DNA of 11,652 nucleotides from Acidimicrobiales bacterium (lineage in GTDB: Bacteria > Actinomycetota > Acidimicrobiia > Acidimicrobiales > Iamiaceae). Shown here piece after piece: positions 1 through 6,950 of the stretch. The stretch's first letter is position 1. Each line of letters starts with the position of its first letter. The stretch is taken from positions 1 to 11,652 of the forward strand of contig JAGQSI010000033.1 in NCBI GenBank assembly GCA_020439605.1, in the 5' to 3' direction. A model generated the notes under the pieces. That model worked only from the letters and a program-made list of their open reading frames with translations, was not told where the DNA came from and ran no database searches. A program made the position numbers and the translations under genes.

Positions 1-134
1 CCAGTTAGATGTCCAAACGGCCAAGAGCGGTTCCATCAAGTAGTACCGCTAGGGCTGGCGCTTTTTCCTGTGTTATCCCCTCGACACCATGACGGTCTAA
101 GCACTGAGCGATCGTGAATCAATCGACCCTGAGG
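1..134. other. left edge, no supported gene
   Basis: No convincing gene is seen. An inverted repeat AGCGGT (26-31) / ACCGCT (45-50) and a short T-run at 62-66 are present, but the run is 11 nt past the stem, so a terminator is doubtful. A plus-strand frame open from base 2 stops at the TAG at 41-43 and could be the tail of a gene lying to the left. It is too short to judge. Confidence 0.3.
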
Positions 135-440
135 TCAGATGACATGTGGCGAGATGCGTCCTTCCCGGCGCTCACGCTCGATCTCAGCGAGAAACGCAAG
201 AACCTTTGCCTTTGAGTCGAGCCGGACACCATCAGAAGTGATCGACACGTCGTCAGAGATCGGAGGCGGCAGTTCGCGACTCATCTCAATGATCTCCTCA
301 CGAGAGAGGCGAGTCGGCACAGCCATAGGCCAAAATGTACTACCAGACGAGAGGTTGCCGACCTCGTAGCCCTCGTCATCAATCGCCACGTTTGTCAACA
401 GTTTCTCTGCAGCATTGAACACCGATTTGTCGTCAGGCAT
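135..440 (-). CDS. hypothetical protein, small and acidic (101 aa)
   Basis: I do not recognise this family and assign no function. The protein is soluble, with no signal peptide or membrane segment. It has a short N-terminal part, a central stretch with a proline run (about residues 52-60, ELPPPISDD) and a charged, probably helical C-terminus (about 75-95) rich in Glu, Arg and Lys. ATG at 440 is preceded by GAAGG (444-448 on the plus strand), only 3 nt away, which is a short but usable ribosome-binding site. The gene diverges from the 575-1060 gene across 134 nt. The size and charged C-terminal helix would suit a small regulator or antitoxin-like protein, but that is speculation; no toxin partner is visible, and the left neighbour lies outside the window. 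Confidence that it is coding rests on an uninterrupted, protein-like composition and a usable start. Confidence 0.6.
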   Translation of the reverse strand: MPDDKSVFNAAEKLLTNVAIDDEGYEVGNLSSGSTFWPMAVPTRLSREEIIEMSRELPPPISDDVSITSDGVRLDSKAKVLAFLAEIERERREGRISPHVI

Positions 441-561
441 CTGCCTTCACGAATCGAACCGACACACATATCTGAGATCTATGATTAGCCGGAGCGGATC
501 GGTGGAGAGTTCCACGAACTCGCGGTGGCATTCGTCGAGACCGGCCCACGAGCAGCCCGAA

Positions 562-567
562 TAGGCT
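562..567 (+). promoter_or_regulatory. candidate -10 box (TAGGCT) for leaderless GTG at 575
   Basis: TAGGCT fits the TANNNT -10 consensus and ends 7 nt before the GTG, with no ribosome-binding site between. I see no good -35 box. Confidence 0.4.
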
Positions 568-574
568 CGATGTC

Positions 575-1060
575 GTGCCAGAGCTTGAGAAGTCCGCCCA
601 GCAGGTCGTCTATGAGGTCAAGACCCTCTTCGGTCAGGTCGAAGCCCTCTACTCCGGGGTCTTCGCTCGCAGACATCCTGTGCACCTAGCGCTCGTCGAA
701 GCATCGCTCGTGCACCTTCGCCTTCTCGATGAGTTCTGTTTTCGTCAACAGACCACTCAGAAGCATCTAGATGTATTCGCCCGTCAGTACCTGCCAACCT
801 GGACATCAGACGGGTTCTTGGATGCTGAGACTCGGAGCGCGATCAACGCGCAGGTTCAGCACCTTCCTGAGCGCCGCGTGGCGGGCTATCAGTGGCCATT
901 CGGCGACCTAGTGCGCTCTTGCTCGAATGAATTGATGCGGTTTATCGACGAACTCCACGTCGTCAGCCCAGACCGAGCAGCGTGGTTTTCGCCATGCGTT
1001 GAGGCAGTCGCTTGGATCGAGCGACGCCTCGAGGAGGACCTGGATCCCGAAGGGAGCTAA
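575..1060 (+). CDS. conserved hypothetical protein (161 aa)
   Basis: This is a mostly helical, soluble protein. Its pattern resembles one I recall from actinobacterial hypothetical proteins: a helix with HLRLLDEF (about residues 47-54), then an aromatic Asp/Trp stretch (DVFARQYLPTW, 66-76), an acidic helix (about 82-92), an Ala/His segment and WPFGDL (107-112) before a final long helix. The biochemical role of such proteins is not known to me. The GTG start at 575 is chosen because TAGGCT (562-567), a good TANNNT -10 box, lies 7 nt upstream with no Shine-Dalgarno sequence, which fits a leaderless mRNA. An ATG at 570 is in another frame. An antisense open frame (485-685) overlaps the first 110 nt but is treated as a shadow. 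The gene converges on the metalloprotease gene, with a hairpin between them. Confidence 0.72.
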   Translation: MPELEKSAQQVVYEVKTLFGQVEALYSGVFARRHPVHLALVEASLVHLRLLDEFCFRQQTTQKHLDVFARQYLPTWTSDGFLDAETRSAINAQVQHLPERRVAGYQWPFGDLVRSCSNELMRFIDELHVVSPDRAAWFSPCVEAVAWIERRLEEDLDPEGS

Positions 1061-1097
1061 CGCCGACCCATCAGCTTGACCTAGCTACGACCCGAAT

Positions 1098-1148
1098 CGA
1101 GCTGTGTGTATTTGTTGTCGCTCAGCGCACAAGAACACACACAGCTCG
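1098..1148. terminator. large hairpin between convergent genes
   Basis: The 12-bp arms at 1098-1109 (CGAGCTGTGTGT) and 1137-1148 (ACACACAGCTCG) are perfect inverted repeats around a 27-nt loop that can pair further in an imperfect way. The hairpin lies between the stops of the 575-1060 (+) and 1193-4987 (-) genes, so it could end transcription from both sides. No T-run follows on either strand, so it is not a classical intrinsic terminator. Actinobacterial terminators often lack the T-run. Confidence 0.5.
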
Positions 1149-1192
1149 GGGCTAGGTGGCCAGCACCCCGCCAGGAACAGCCCCACCGCCAG

Positions 1193-4100
1193 CTACCCCG
1201 TTATGTGCGAGGCGTATTCGGCGCTATCGAGAACCTCGGTCAACAACGTGGCGTGAGGGGTACCTGCCTTTTGGCGAACAACCCAAGCGTCGCTTTGGGC
1301 GGTGGTTGGCGCACGACCCAACAAGAACACGTAGGCAACAGCCACATCAGTGTTTTCGGCCTGCTTGTTCTTGTACTCGTTGGATTCCGAGAACCCTACC
1401 ATCACCTGACCACGGGTCTTCTTCTTCGAATCAAGCTGCGAGGTCCAGAAGTTCACGCCACCACTATCGGCGGCACGACCCATCACATCGGTGTAGATCA
1501 AAGTTGCGAACTGGCGGTTAGTCAGTGATCCATACCGGGTCTTGAACTCATTCGATCCAGCGAAATAGTCCGCCATTCGATACAGGCTCCACGCTCCCGT
1601 ACGACGTCGAGCCACCCAGAACTTCAGACCTCCAGCATCGGGGATTCGACCCATGAACGCCCGATACAACCGCGCCCCGGGATCAACGCTTTGTGTGTTG
1701 TCAGTCCCACGTCGCAACGCATCAACCAAGTCACCCTTGGACTTGGTTTCGGTTATCAACTGAGACATCCACGAAGACATCGACGAAGCAGACGGCTCTT
1801 GTGCCGCCACATCCATGAACTGGCGCCTGATCAGCGCAGACCAAGACCCAAAGGGCGCATACGGAGCTAGCGGCGCCGTCGGTTTAACTGCATTGGATGC
1901 TGCCGACAATGCGCCGATACCCGCATCGTTAACTGCAGCTACCTTGAAGGTATAGGTGACACCACTGGACAAATCTGTCAAGACCTGTTGGGTAGCCGTT
2001 GGAGCGAAGGTCTCCACGTACTGCTCAGCCCCACCAACCAGCACTGAAACCTCATAGGCTGTGATTGGCGATCCACCGTTGTTCGACGGGGCATTCCATT
2101 TGACCGTTGCGGACTCAACTCCAGCGGTTGCGCTCACCCCGGTAGGAGCGCCAGGTGGCACGGGTGGCACCTTCGCCGGATCAGTGGCCGGGCTCTGGGT
2201 ACCCGTTCCCAATGCGTTCTTTGCTGCAACCTTGAAGGTGTAGGTGGTACCGGGGATCAGGCCTGGAAAGGCTTCGTAGGTCGGTTCTGTCATCTGAACC
2301 GCTGGCTTGGCCACGCCGCCCACATAGGGCGTGACCACGTAACTGGTGATCGGTGAACCACCATCTGAGCTTGGAGGGTCCCACGACACCATGAGTCCGC
2401 CATCACCGGAAGCGTTCACCGCGACATGGTCAGGGATACCCGGCGCGGTGAATCCTGCGGTTGGAGTGACGATCACCGGGGCTGACGGGGCGCCCTGAGA
2501 CACCTCGTTCACAGCCCTCACCTGAATCGTTGTAGGGGTGCCCGTAGTGAGGAAACCAACACTCGCCGGAGAGCCAGTGGTTGTGTTGCTCGAAATGACG
2601 TAACCGTCAACGATCGCCTCAACCACATAGCTGTTGACCGGGCTGCCTCCGTCTGCAGTTGGAGCGTTCCAGGACACATTGGCGTACTCATGGCCAGCGG
2701 TGACAGCTACTCCGGTGGGGGCCTCTGGTCCTCGAACCACTCGGATGGTGTACACGTTTGCGTTTCCGGTGGTTTGCACCCGAAAGCGAGCAGAGCTGCG
2801 AGCGTAAGCAGTGTCCCAAACCAGTATTTCGTCGTTGGGGTACTCTCCGCCGGACGTTTGGAGGATGGTCCCGTCCGAGTCGAAGTCGCTCACCTCCAAG
2901 GACCCGTATCTGCTCAAGCTGTCGACCTCAATCTCGTAGCCGGTATCCAGATGAACCGGGAACGTGAAGAAGTCAGGGTCACCGGGACAGGCCACTGCGT
3001 TGTAGGTCACCCCAACCTGGAGAGTCTTAGCGGTGCCAAGCGTGTCGTTGTTCTCAAAGTTGTCGTCGCCCGGGCACAGAGCACTGGTCATCGTGAGGGT
3101 GTAGGTGTTGACCACCGATCTGGTCTTGCCGGCAATCTCGGCCACGTAGACACCGGACTTGGTTGCGGTGTGGTTGATGGTTTCGTTGTTGCTCGTTGAA
3201 CCAGAGGTGCCAACCGTTGCCCCGGTTGGATCGAAAAGGGTCAGATCCAAGTCTCCGTTGGCATGGGTGAAGTTGAGCCCCAGCGAGATCGGCTGGCCGG
3301 CTTTGACCGGCAACCCCACGTAATCCACATCACCACGACATATCCGCCCCGCCAACGCCTGACCCGAGGTGGCAACGCGAGCCTCGTCCAGAGAATCGGG
3401 TTCAACAGTGTCCAAAGCGGTGCACAACGGCTGGTTGGACGCCGAAATGAAATATGTCCCAACTGTCCCATAGGTGGTGTAGCCGGTACTGGCGGTACCT
3501 ACCGAGGTTGGTTCAACCCGCAGGTAATAGGTGGTGCCGGCCACAACTGAATGTGAGATCGAGGCATCAAGGCCGGACGCGTGGGCCTCATCGATGACCG
3601 TGACTGCTGGATCCGCCGTGGCGAGCTGTGAACCAGACGCGGACAACAAAGTGAGTTTGATGTCAAGGTTGGTGGCTGAGCTGGTGGTCTCGGCGGAGAA
3701 GGTCCAGGTGCCAGTGGATGTAGCCACGTACTTGAACAGGTCCTTGTCCGACGCAGTGGTGATATTGCCTGCCAGCGAACTCGTCAAAGAACTCGCAGTA
3801 GCCGTGACGTTGGTGTGATCGTCGGCGATTGCAACCGCTCCGCGCGATGCCATCACCGCAAAGTCATCCTCCTTGTTGGAAGCATTTACGTATTCACCCT
3901 TGCTCCACTGGCTCATCGGCGTCTCGTACGCGACACCCATGATCGGCGCCCATAGACCGCCGTGACCCCCGTAGTACTCCCCGTCGCCGTTGCCGCCGTC
4001 ATGTTCAAGTCCCAGGGTGTGGCCAACCTCGTGGCTGACCGCTTCCCCGATGTACTTGGGGTTGTCATAGAGACCGTTGGAGAACACCCATGCTGGCTGC

Positions 4101-4987
4101 AATTTGTCGTGTTCGATACCGATGGAGTTGAACGCGTCGAAATGGGCCACACCGGCGGCGGAGAGGTCCGTCACCTCCGAGGCCTCAGTGTCCGTGATTA
4201 CCACACGCGTCCCATACGTGAGATCTGACGTTGAGTCTCGACGCAACGCTGCAGTGCCCGGATCCTGTGTGGTTACATCCACGTCCAACGCAGCAAAGTC
4301 CTCTGCCACCCGCTGCCAAATGTCTTGGATGTCCGATAGTTCGCTGGCACTGAATGTTGGTTGGCCATCGGTGTCATATGGAACGGCCGCAATGTCGCCG
4401 TTCTTCCAATATGTGTTGCTAACCAACTGCCCGTTGAAATCCAGGTAGATCGTGCGCTTGGATCCAGGTCGACTGTGAAGCGAGAACGTCGATGAAAGAG
4501 GCACGACCGAATTGGTCTGCGGCACGCCCCCAGCATTGTCATCGGGCCGAGCAGGAAGTGGATCAGCGAAATACACCTGGCCGTTGGGGCGAACCCAAAC
4601 CGACGAGTCTTTAAGCAGATCCTCGGCCTCTTCGGTGGTGAGCCCATGGGTCTGCGCCACGTCAGCAACCTTTGACGGTTCATCTTTGAGGACATCCACG
4701 CCGTTAACCGCGACGCCGATCTGGTCCGAGTCGGGCGTCGATCCAGCAGAGCCGGCAAGCTCACCGGTCGCAGGCCGGGTGGATGGCTGGGCTAATGGCT
4801 GGGCGGACGAGCCGGCAGATGGCCAACGGCCGCTGCTGCTATCTGGCACCTCAGAGGTTGCCGTTACCGGTTTGGACGTAGACGGCGCTGCCTCCACCAC
4901 CGATGGGCACCCGGCCATAGCCGCGAGCAGCGCTGCAACAGCTATGCCCATAGAACCGATCTGACGCCTACCCCGTACACGACCCAT
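1193..4987 (-). CDS. secreted zinc metalloprotease with PPC-like, FN3 and DUF4214-like modules (1264 aa)
   Basis: This is a large exported endopeptidase. Numbering runs from the ATG at 4987. An N-terminal export signal comes first: Arg-rich, then a hydrophobic core at about 14-26. C27 could be a lipobox cysteine (MAGC), or signal peptidase I could cut after VVEA. A Ser/Thr/Pro-rich linker and a propeptide-like region follow. The catalytic domain (about 175-390) carries the metzincin zinc motif HEVGHTLGLEH (319-329) and a Met-turn at about residue 350. Next come three PPC-like beta domains (about 395-755), two of them with cysteine pairs (C522/C550, C638/C667) able to form disulfides, three FN3 domains (about 755-1040) with the DGGSPI signature, and four DUF4214-like repeats (about 1050-1264; GR..D.GG..FW pattern). 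The start at 4987 is preferred because GGGGAGG lies 7 nt upstream. The outer ATG at 5023 overlaps a TACGAT -10 box and has no such site. The substrate cannot be told from sequence. Confidence 0.92.
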   Translation of the reverse strand: MGRVRGRRQIGSMGIAVAALLAAMAGCPSVVEAAPSTSKPVTATSEVPDSSSGRWPSAGSSAQPLAQPSTRPATGELAGSAGSTPDSDQIGVAVNGVDVLKDEPSKVADVAQTHGLTTEEAEDLLKDSSVWVRPNGQVYFADPLPARPDDNAGGVPQTNSVVPLSSTFSLHSRPGSKRTIYLDFNGQLVSNTYWKNGDIAAVPYDTDGQPTFSASELSDIQDIWQRVAEDFAALDVDVTTQDPGTAALRRDSTSDLTYGTRVVITDTEASEVTDLSAAGVAHFDAFNSIGIEHDKLQPAWVFSNGLYDNPKYIGEAVSHEVGHTLGLEHDGGNGDGEYYGGHGGLWAPIMGVAYETPMSQWSKGEYVNASNKEDDFAVMASRGAVAIADDHTNVTATASSLTSSLAGNITTASDKDLFKYVATSTGTWTFSAETTSSATNLDIKLTLLSASGSQLATADPAVTVIDEAHASGLDASISHSVVAGTTYYLRVEPTSVGTASTGYTTYGTVGTYFISASNQPLCTALDTVEPDSLDEARVATSGQALAGRICRGDVDYVGLPVKAGQPISLGLNFTHANGDLDLTLFDPTGATVGTSGSTSNNETINHTATKSGVYVAEIAGKTRSVVNTYTLTMTSALCPGDDNFENNDTLGTAKTLQVGVTYNAVACPGDPDFFTFPVHLDTGYEIEVDSLSRYGSLEVSDFDSDGTILQTSGGEYPNDEILVWDTAYARSSARFRVQTTGNANVYTIRVVRGPEAPTGVAVTAGHEYANVSWNAPTADGGSPVNSYVVEAIVDGYVISSNTTTGSPASVGFLTTGTPTTIQVRAVNEVSQGAPSAPVIVTPTAGFTAPGIPDHVAVNASGDGGLMVSWDPPSSDGGSPITSYVVTPYVGGVAKPAVQMTEPTYEAFPGLIPGTTYTFKVAAKNALGTGTQSPATDPAKVPPVPPGAPTGVSATAGVESATVKWNAPSNNGGSPITAYEVSVLVGGAEQYVETFAPTATQQVLTDLSSGVTYTFKVAAVNDAGIGALSAASNAVKPTAPLAPYAPFGSWSALIRRQFMDVAAQEPSASSMSSWMSQLITETKSKGDLVDALRRGTDNTQSVDPGARLYRAFMGRIPDAGGLKFWVARRRTGAWSLYRMADYFAGSNEFKTRYGSLTNRQFATLIYTDVMGRAADSGGVNFWTSQLDSKKKTRGQVMVGFSESNEYKNKQAENTDVAVAYVFLLGRAPTTAQSDAWVVRQKAGTPHATLLTEVLDSAEYASHITG

Positions 4988-4994
4988 CGCGCAG

Positions 4995-5001
4995 CCTCCC
5001 C
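4995..5001 (-). promoter_or_regulatory. ribosome-binding site deciding the metalloprotease start
   Basis: On the minus strand this reads GGGGAGG, 7 nt before the ATG at 4987. It is the strongest Shine-Dalgarno sequence noted in the window and favours 4987 over the in-frame ATG at 5023. Confidence 0.7.
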
Positions 5002-5021
5002 GCTGTCGAAACCTGTGGGCC

Positions 5022-5027
5022 ATCGTA
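5022..5027 (-). promoter_or_regulatory. candidate -10 box (TACGAT) of the metalloprotease gene
   Basis: TACGAT on the minus strand would start a transcript near 5015, leaving a leader of roughly 28 nt that includes the GGGGAGG site. The last bases overlap the in-frame ATG at 5023, which argues against that ATG as the start. The -35 region is poor. Confidence 0.4.
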
Positions 5028-5067
5028 GGACAACAATCCTTGAGAGGCCACCGTCGTAGGCCCGAAC

Positions 5068-5073
5068 TACGAT
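5068..5073 (+). promoter_or_regulatory. candidate -10 box (TACGAT) of azlCD
   Basis: The same hexamer as on the opposite strand at 5022-5027 is found 36 nt before the azlC ATG. TTGAGA at 5040-5045 looks like a -35 box, but the 22-nt spacer is too long for a standard promoter. Confidence 0.3.
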
Positions 5074-5109
5074 CGCTGGTCCATGCCCGTTCGTCTTGTG
5101 ATCTGACCT

Positions 5110-5874
5110 ATGCCGACCGGCAACAGCCAACAAGACCCCGGCCACCGCCAGCTAGGCCATCGCTCAGCTGAGCTCCGCTTAGCAATCCGAGACACCATCG
5201 GCGTGGGCTTGGGACTGTTCCCGATCGGGTTGGCCTTCGGGGTACTTGTGGTGCAAAGCGGCTTCGACTGGTGGTGGGCCCCGCTGTTTTCGACGGTTGT
5301 CTACGCCGGGTCCATGGAGTTCTTGATGGTTGGTCTCATCACGGCCGCCACACCGTTGACATCCATCGCTGCCACCACGTTTCTCGTGAACAGCCGCCAC
5401 CTGTTCTACGCGTTGTCCTTCCCTCGACACCGAGTTGAGGGACCTCTCGCCAAGGCCTACGCCACCTATGCCCTAACCGACGAGGCGTACGCGCTCACGG
5501 CCACCAAGACCCACGACGAAATGTCGAGCACACGGATCATTGCGATACAAGTGCTTTGTCAGTCCTATTGGGTGAGCGGTGGCATCATCGGAGCTCTGAG
5601 TGGGTCGGCACTGCCGTCGAGTCTCAAAGGCTTCGGCTTTGCTCTAGTCGCTCTCTTCGCGGTGCTCGCGGTGGACGCCATTCGCGCAACGGGCGACATC
5701 GCATCGCCGGTACTTGGCGTTGGGTGCGCCCTAATCGCCATGAACATCGCACCCAACCAAATGTTGGTCGTAGCGTTGAGTCTCTACGTCGTCGCCACCT
5801 TGATCCGCTATCGCAAACGCCGCTTCTCCATCGTCGCGGAGGGGCCAGAGACCGGGATGTGCGATGCCGACTAA
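5110..5874 (+). CDS. azlC: AzlC family branched-chain amino acid exporter, large subunit
   Basis: This is the large subunit of a two-component permease (AzlC/BrnF type) that exports branched-chain amino acids and related analogues through the cytoplasmic membrane together with AzlD. The 254-residue protein has a hydrophilic N-terminus of about 30 residues, then several hydrophobic helices. Family hallmarks are LGLFPIGLAFG (about 35-45), the STVVYAGSMEF segment (about 61-71) and NSRHLFY (about 94-100), where Asn-Ser-Arg-His is typical. The ATG at 5110 is the first possible start, since an in-frame TGA lies at 5104-5106. It has no clear Shine-Dalgarno sequence. The last 11 nt overlap azlD, as expected for a coupled pair. 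The family assignment is firm, but the exact substrate is not. Confidence 0.93.
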   Translation: MPTGNSQQDPGHRQLGHRSAELRLAIRDTIGVGLGLFPIGLAFGVLVVQSGFDWWWAPLFSTVVYAGSMEFLMVGLITAATPLTSIAATTFLVNSRHLFYALSFPRHRVEGPLAKAYATYALTDEAYALTATKTHDEMSSTRIIAIQVLCQSYWVSGGIIGALSGSALPSSLKGFGFALVALFAVLAVDAIRATGDIASPVLGVGCALIAMNIAPNQMLVVALSLYVVATLIRYRKRRFSIVAEGPETGMCDAD

Positions 5875-6211
5875 CGCCGCTATCGCTGTTTCTCTGCTGG
5901 TAGCCGGAGCGGTGAGCGTGGCTTTACGGGCGTTGCCATTCCTGGTGATCGAACCGCTGCGCCGGTCCCCCGTGGTTCGCTACCTGGGCACCCATCTCCC
6001 TGCAGGGATCATGGTGATCTTGACCATCTATTCGCTAAGCGGGGTTCCGCTGCGCACTTGGCCTAACGCTTTGCCCGAAACGCTTGCCTTGGGCGCCACT
6101 ATCGGGCTTCACCTGTGGCGACGCAATGCTGTGTTGTCCATCTTGGCCGGTACCGGGCTCTACGTCGTGTTGTCCTCCTGGGTATTCGCGAGCGGCGGCT
6201 CCATCGCTTAG
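5864..6211 (+). CDS. azlD: AzlD family branched-chain amino acid exporter, small subunit
   Basis: This is the small membrane subunit (AzlD/BrnE type) that pairs with AzlC to export branched-chain amino acids. The 115-residue protein has about four hydrophobic segments. It shows the family pattern RALPFLVIEPLRRSPVVRYLG (about residues 22-42) followed by LPAGIMVILTIYSL, and later an LHLWRRNAVLSILAGTGLY region. The length is usual for the family. The ATG at 5864 lies inside the end of azlC (11-nt overlap), with GGGA a few bases upstream, which fits translational coupling. The next gene, a HAD phosphatase, begins 49 nt later with its own apparent -10 box, so it may not depend on this operon. Confidence 0.92.
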   Translation: MPTNAAIAVSLLVAGAVSVALRALPFLVIEPLRRSPVVRYLGTHLPAGIMVILTIYSLSGVPLRTWPNALPETLALGATIGLHLWRRNAVLSILAGTGLYVVLSSWVFASGGSIA

Positions 6212-6248
6212 GTAACCCCCTAGCAACGAGCGACTCACACCTGACCGG

Positions 6249-6254
6249 TAGCCT
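6249..6254 (+). promoter_or_regulatory. candidate -10 box (TAGCCT) for leaderless GTG at 6261
   Basis: TAGCCT ends exactly 6 nt before the GTG of the HAD phosphatase gene, with no Shine-Dalgarno sequence in between. The same hexamer at the same distance precedes the MazG-like gene. Confidence 0.45.
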
Positions 6255-6260
6255 CGTGGG

Positions 6261-6950
6261 GTGCTCAATGCCGTTCTGTTCGATCTTGATGGGACCATCA
6301 CCAACCCTGAGGTGGGTATCACCAACTCCTTTCGCTACGCGCTCGAACAGGTTGGCCACCCTGCTGAACCGGACGCTGATCTCCGATGGATCATCGGTCC
6401 TTCGATCCTCGAAATCGTTGAGCGCCACGGTCTGCCCGTGTCACTCAAGGACGAGATAGCTGCGATATATCGGGGCCGGCTGCGTGAGATCGGGCTCAGC
6501 CAGGCCGTGCTCATTGAGGGCATGGTGGAGGTGATCGATGAACTCCGATCAGAGGGCATCCGCCTCGCTCTAGCCAGCGCCAAGATGATCGACATGGGCG
6601 AGACCACTCTTCGCCAATTCGACCTTCTGGACCGCTTTGATGTTGTGGCCGGCACCCTCGCCGACGGCAAGGTACGACCCAAGTCTCTGATCGTGGCCGA
6701 CGCGCTTGAAGGTCTCGGCAACCCGGATCCCACATCTGTCGCGATGGTGGGTGATCGCCGTCACGACATCGAAGGCGCACGCCACAACGGCCTGCATGCA
6801 ATTGCGGTGAACTGGGGATTCGCTGAGCCAGGCGAACACGACGCCCTACCGCCGGATCATTTCGTCGATACACCCGAGGAACTTCTCGCCACGTTGATGG
6901 GCCTCCCCTCGAAACGGTCGGGACCGTCCGAGCCGTCGGGGGTCTCGTGA
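6261..6950 (+). CDS. HAD family hydrolase, phosphoglycolate phosphatase-like
   Basis: This is a cytoplasmic phosphomonoesterase of the haloacid dehalogenase superfamily (229 aa). All four motifs are visible: motif I FDLDGT with D8 as nucleophile and D10 as acid/base, motif II at LALAS (S106), motif III Lys in RPKS (K141), and motif IV VGDRRHD with D165 and D169 binding magnesium. The helical cap between motifs I and II (about 15-90) is of the phosphoglycolate phosphatase/beta-phosphoglucomutase kind. The substrate could be phosphoglycolate, a nucleotide or a sugar phosphate, and sequence alone does not decide. The GTG start directly precedes motif I with a -10 box 6 nt upstream, suggesting a leaderless message. 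The end overlaps the PIG-L deacetylase start by 4 nt, so the two are probably co-translated. Confidence 0.9.
   Translation: MLNAVLFDLDGTITNPEVGITNSFRYALEQVGHPAEPDADLRWIIGPSILEIVERHGLPVSLKDEIAAIYRGRLREIGLSQAVLIEGMVEVIDELRSEGIRLALASAKMIDMGETTLRQFDLLDRFDVVAGTLADGKVRPKSLIVADALEGLGNPDPTSVAMVGDRRHDIEGARHNGLHAIAVNWGFAEPGEHDALPPDHFVDTPEELLATLMGLPSKRSGPSEPSGVS

Noticed and set aside
26..66. Inverted repeat AGCGGT/ACCGCT followed by TTTTT, as a possible intrinsic terminator of a gene to the left.
   Set aside because: The T-run begins 11 nt after the stem and the loop is 13 nt, so the geometry is wrong for a Rho-independent terminator.
5..118. A 37-codon open stretch on the minus strand ending at the TAA at 5-7, with protein-like composition (QEKAPALAVLLDGTALGRLDI).
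   Set aside because: It has no ATG, GTG or usable start between the upstream TGA at 119-121 and its last few codons, and third-base GC is only near half. It could be a gene remnant, but the evidence is too thin to call.
485..685. Minus-strand open frame of 66 codons with a helix-like LTEEGLDLIDDLLGGLLKLW segment.
   Set aside because: It lies antisense over the start of the 575-1060 gene, whose frame continues with a recognisable family pattern. The tail of this frame is low-complexity, so it is probably a shadow.
2690..3199. Long plus-strand open frame of 169 codons inside the metalloprotease gene.
   Set aside because: It is antisense to PPC-like and FN3-encoding sequence with clear domain content on the minus strand. 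No ribosome-binding site or family pattern is seen on the plus strand.
5099..5104. TGATCT just before the azlC ATG as a leaderless -10 box.
   Set aside because: It lacks the A at position 2 of TANNNT and the spacing is 5 nt. TACGAT at 5068-5073 fits better.
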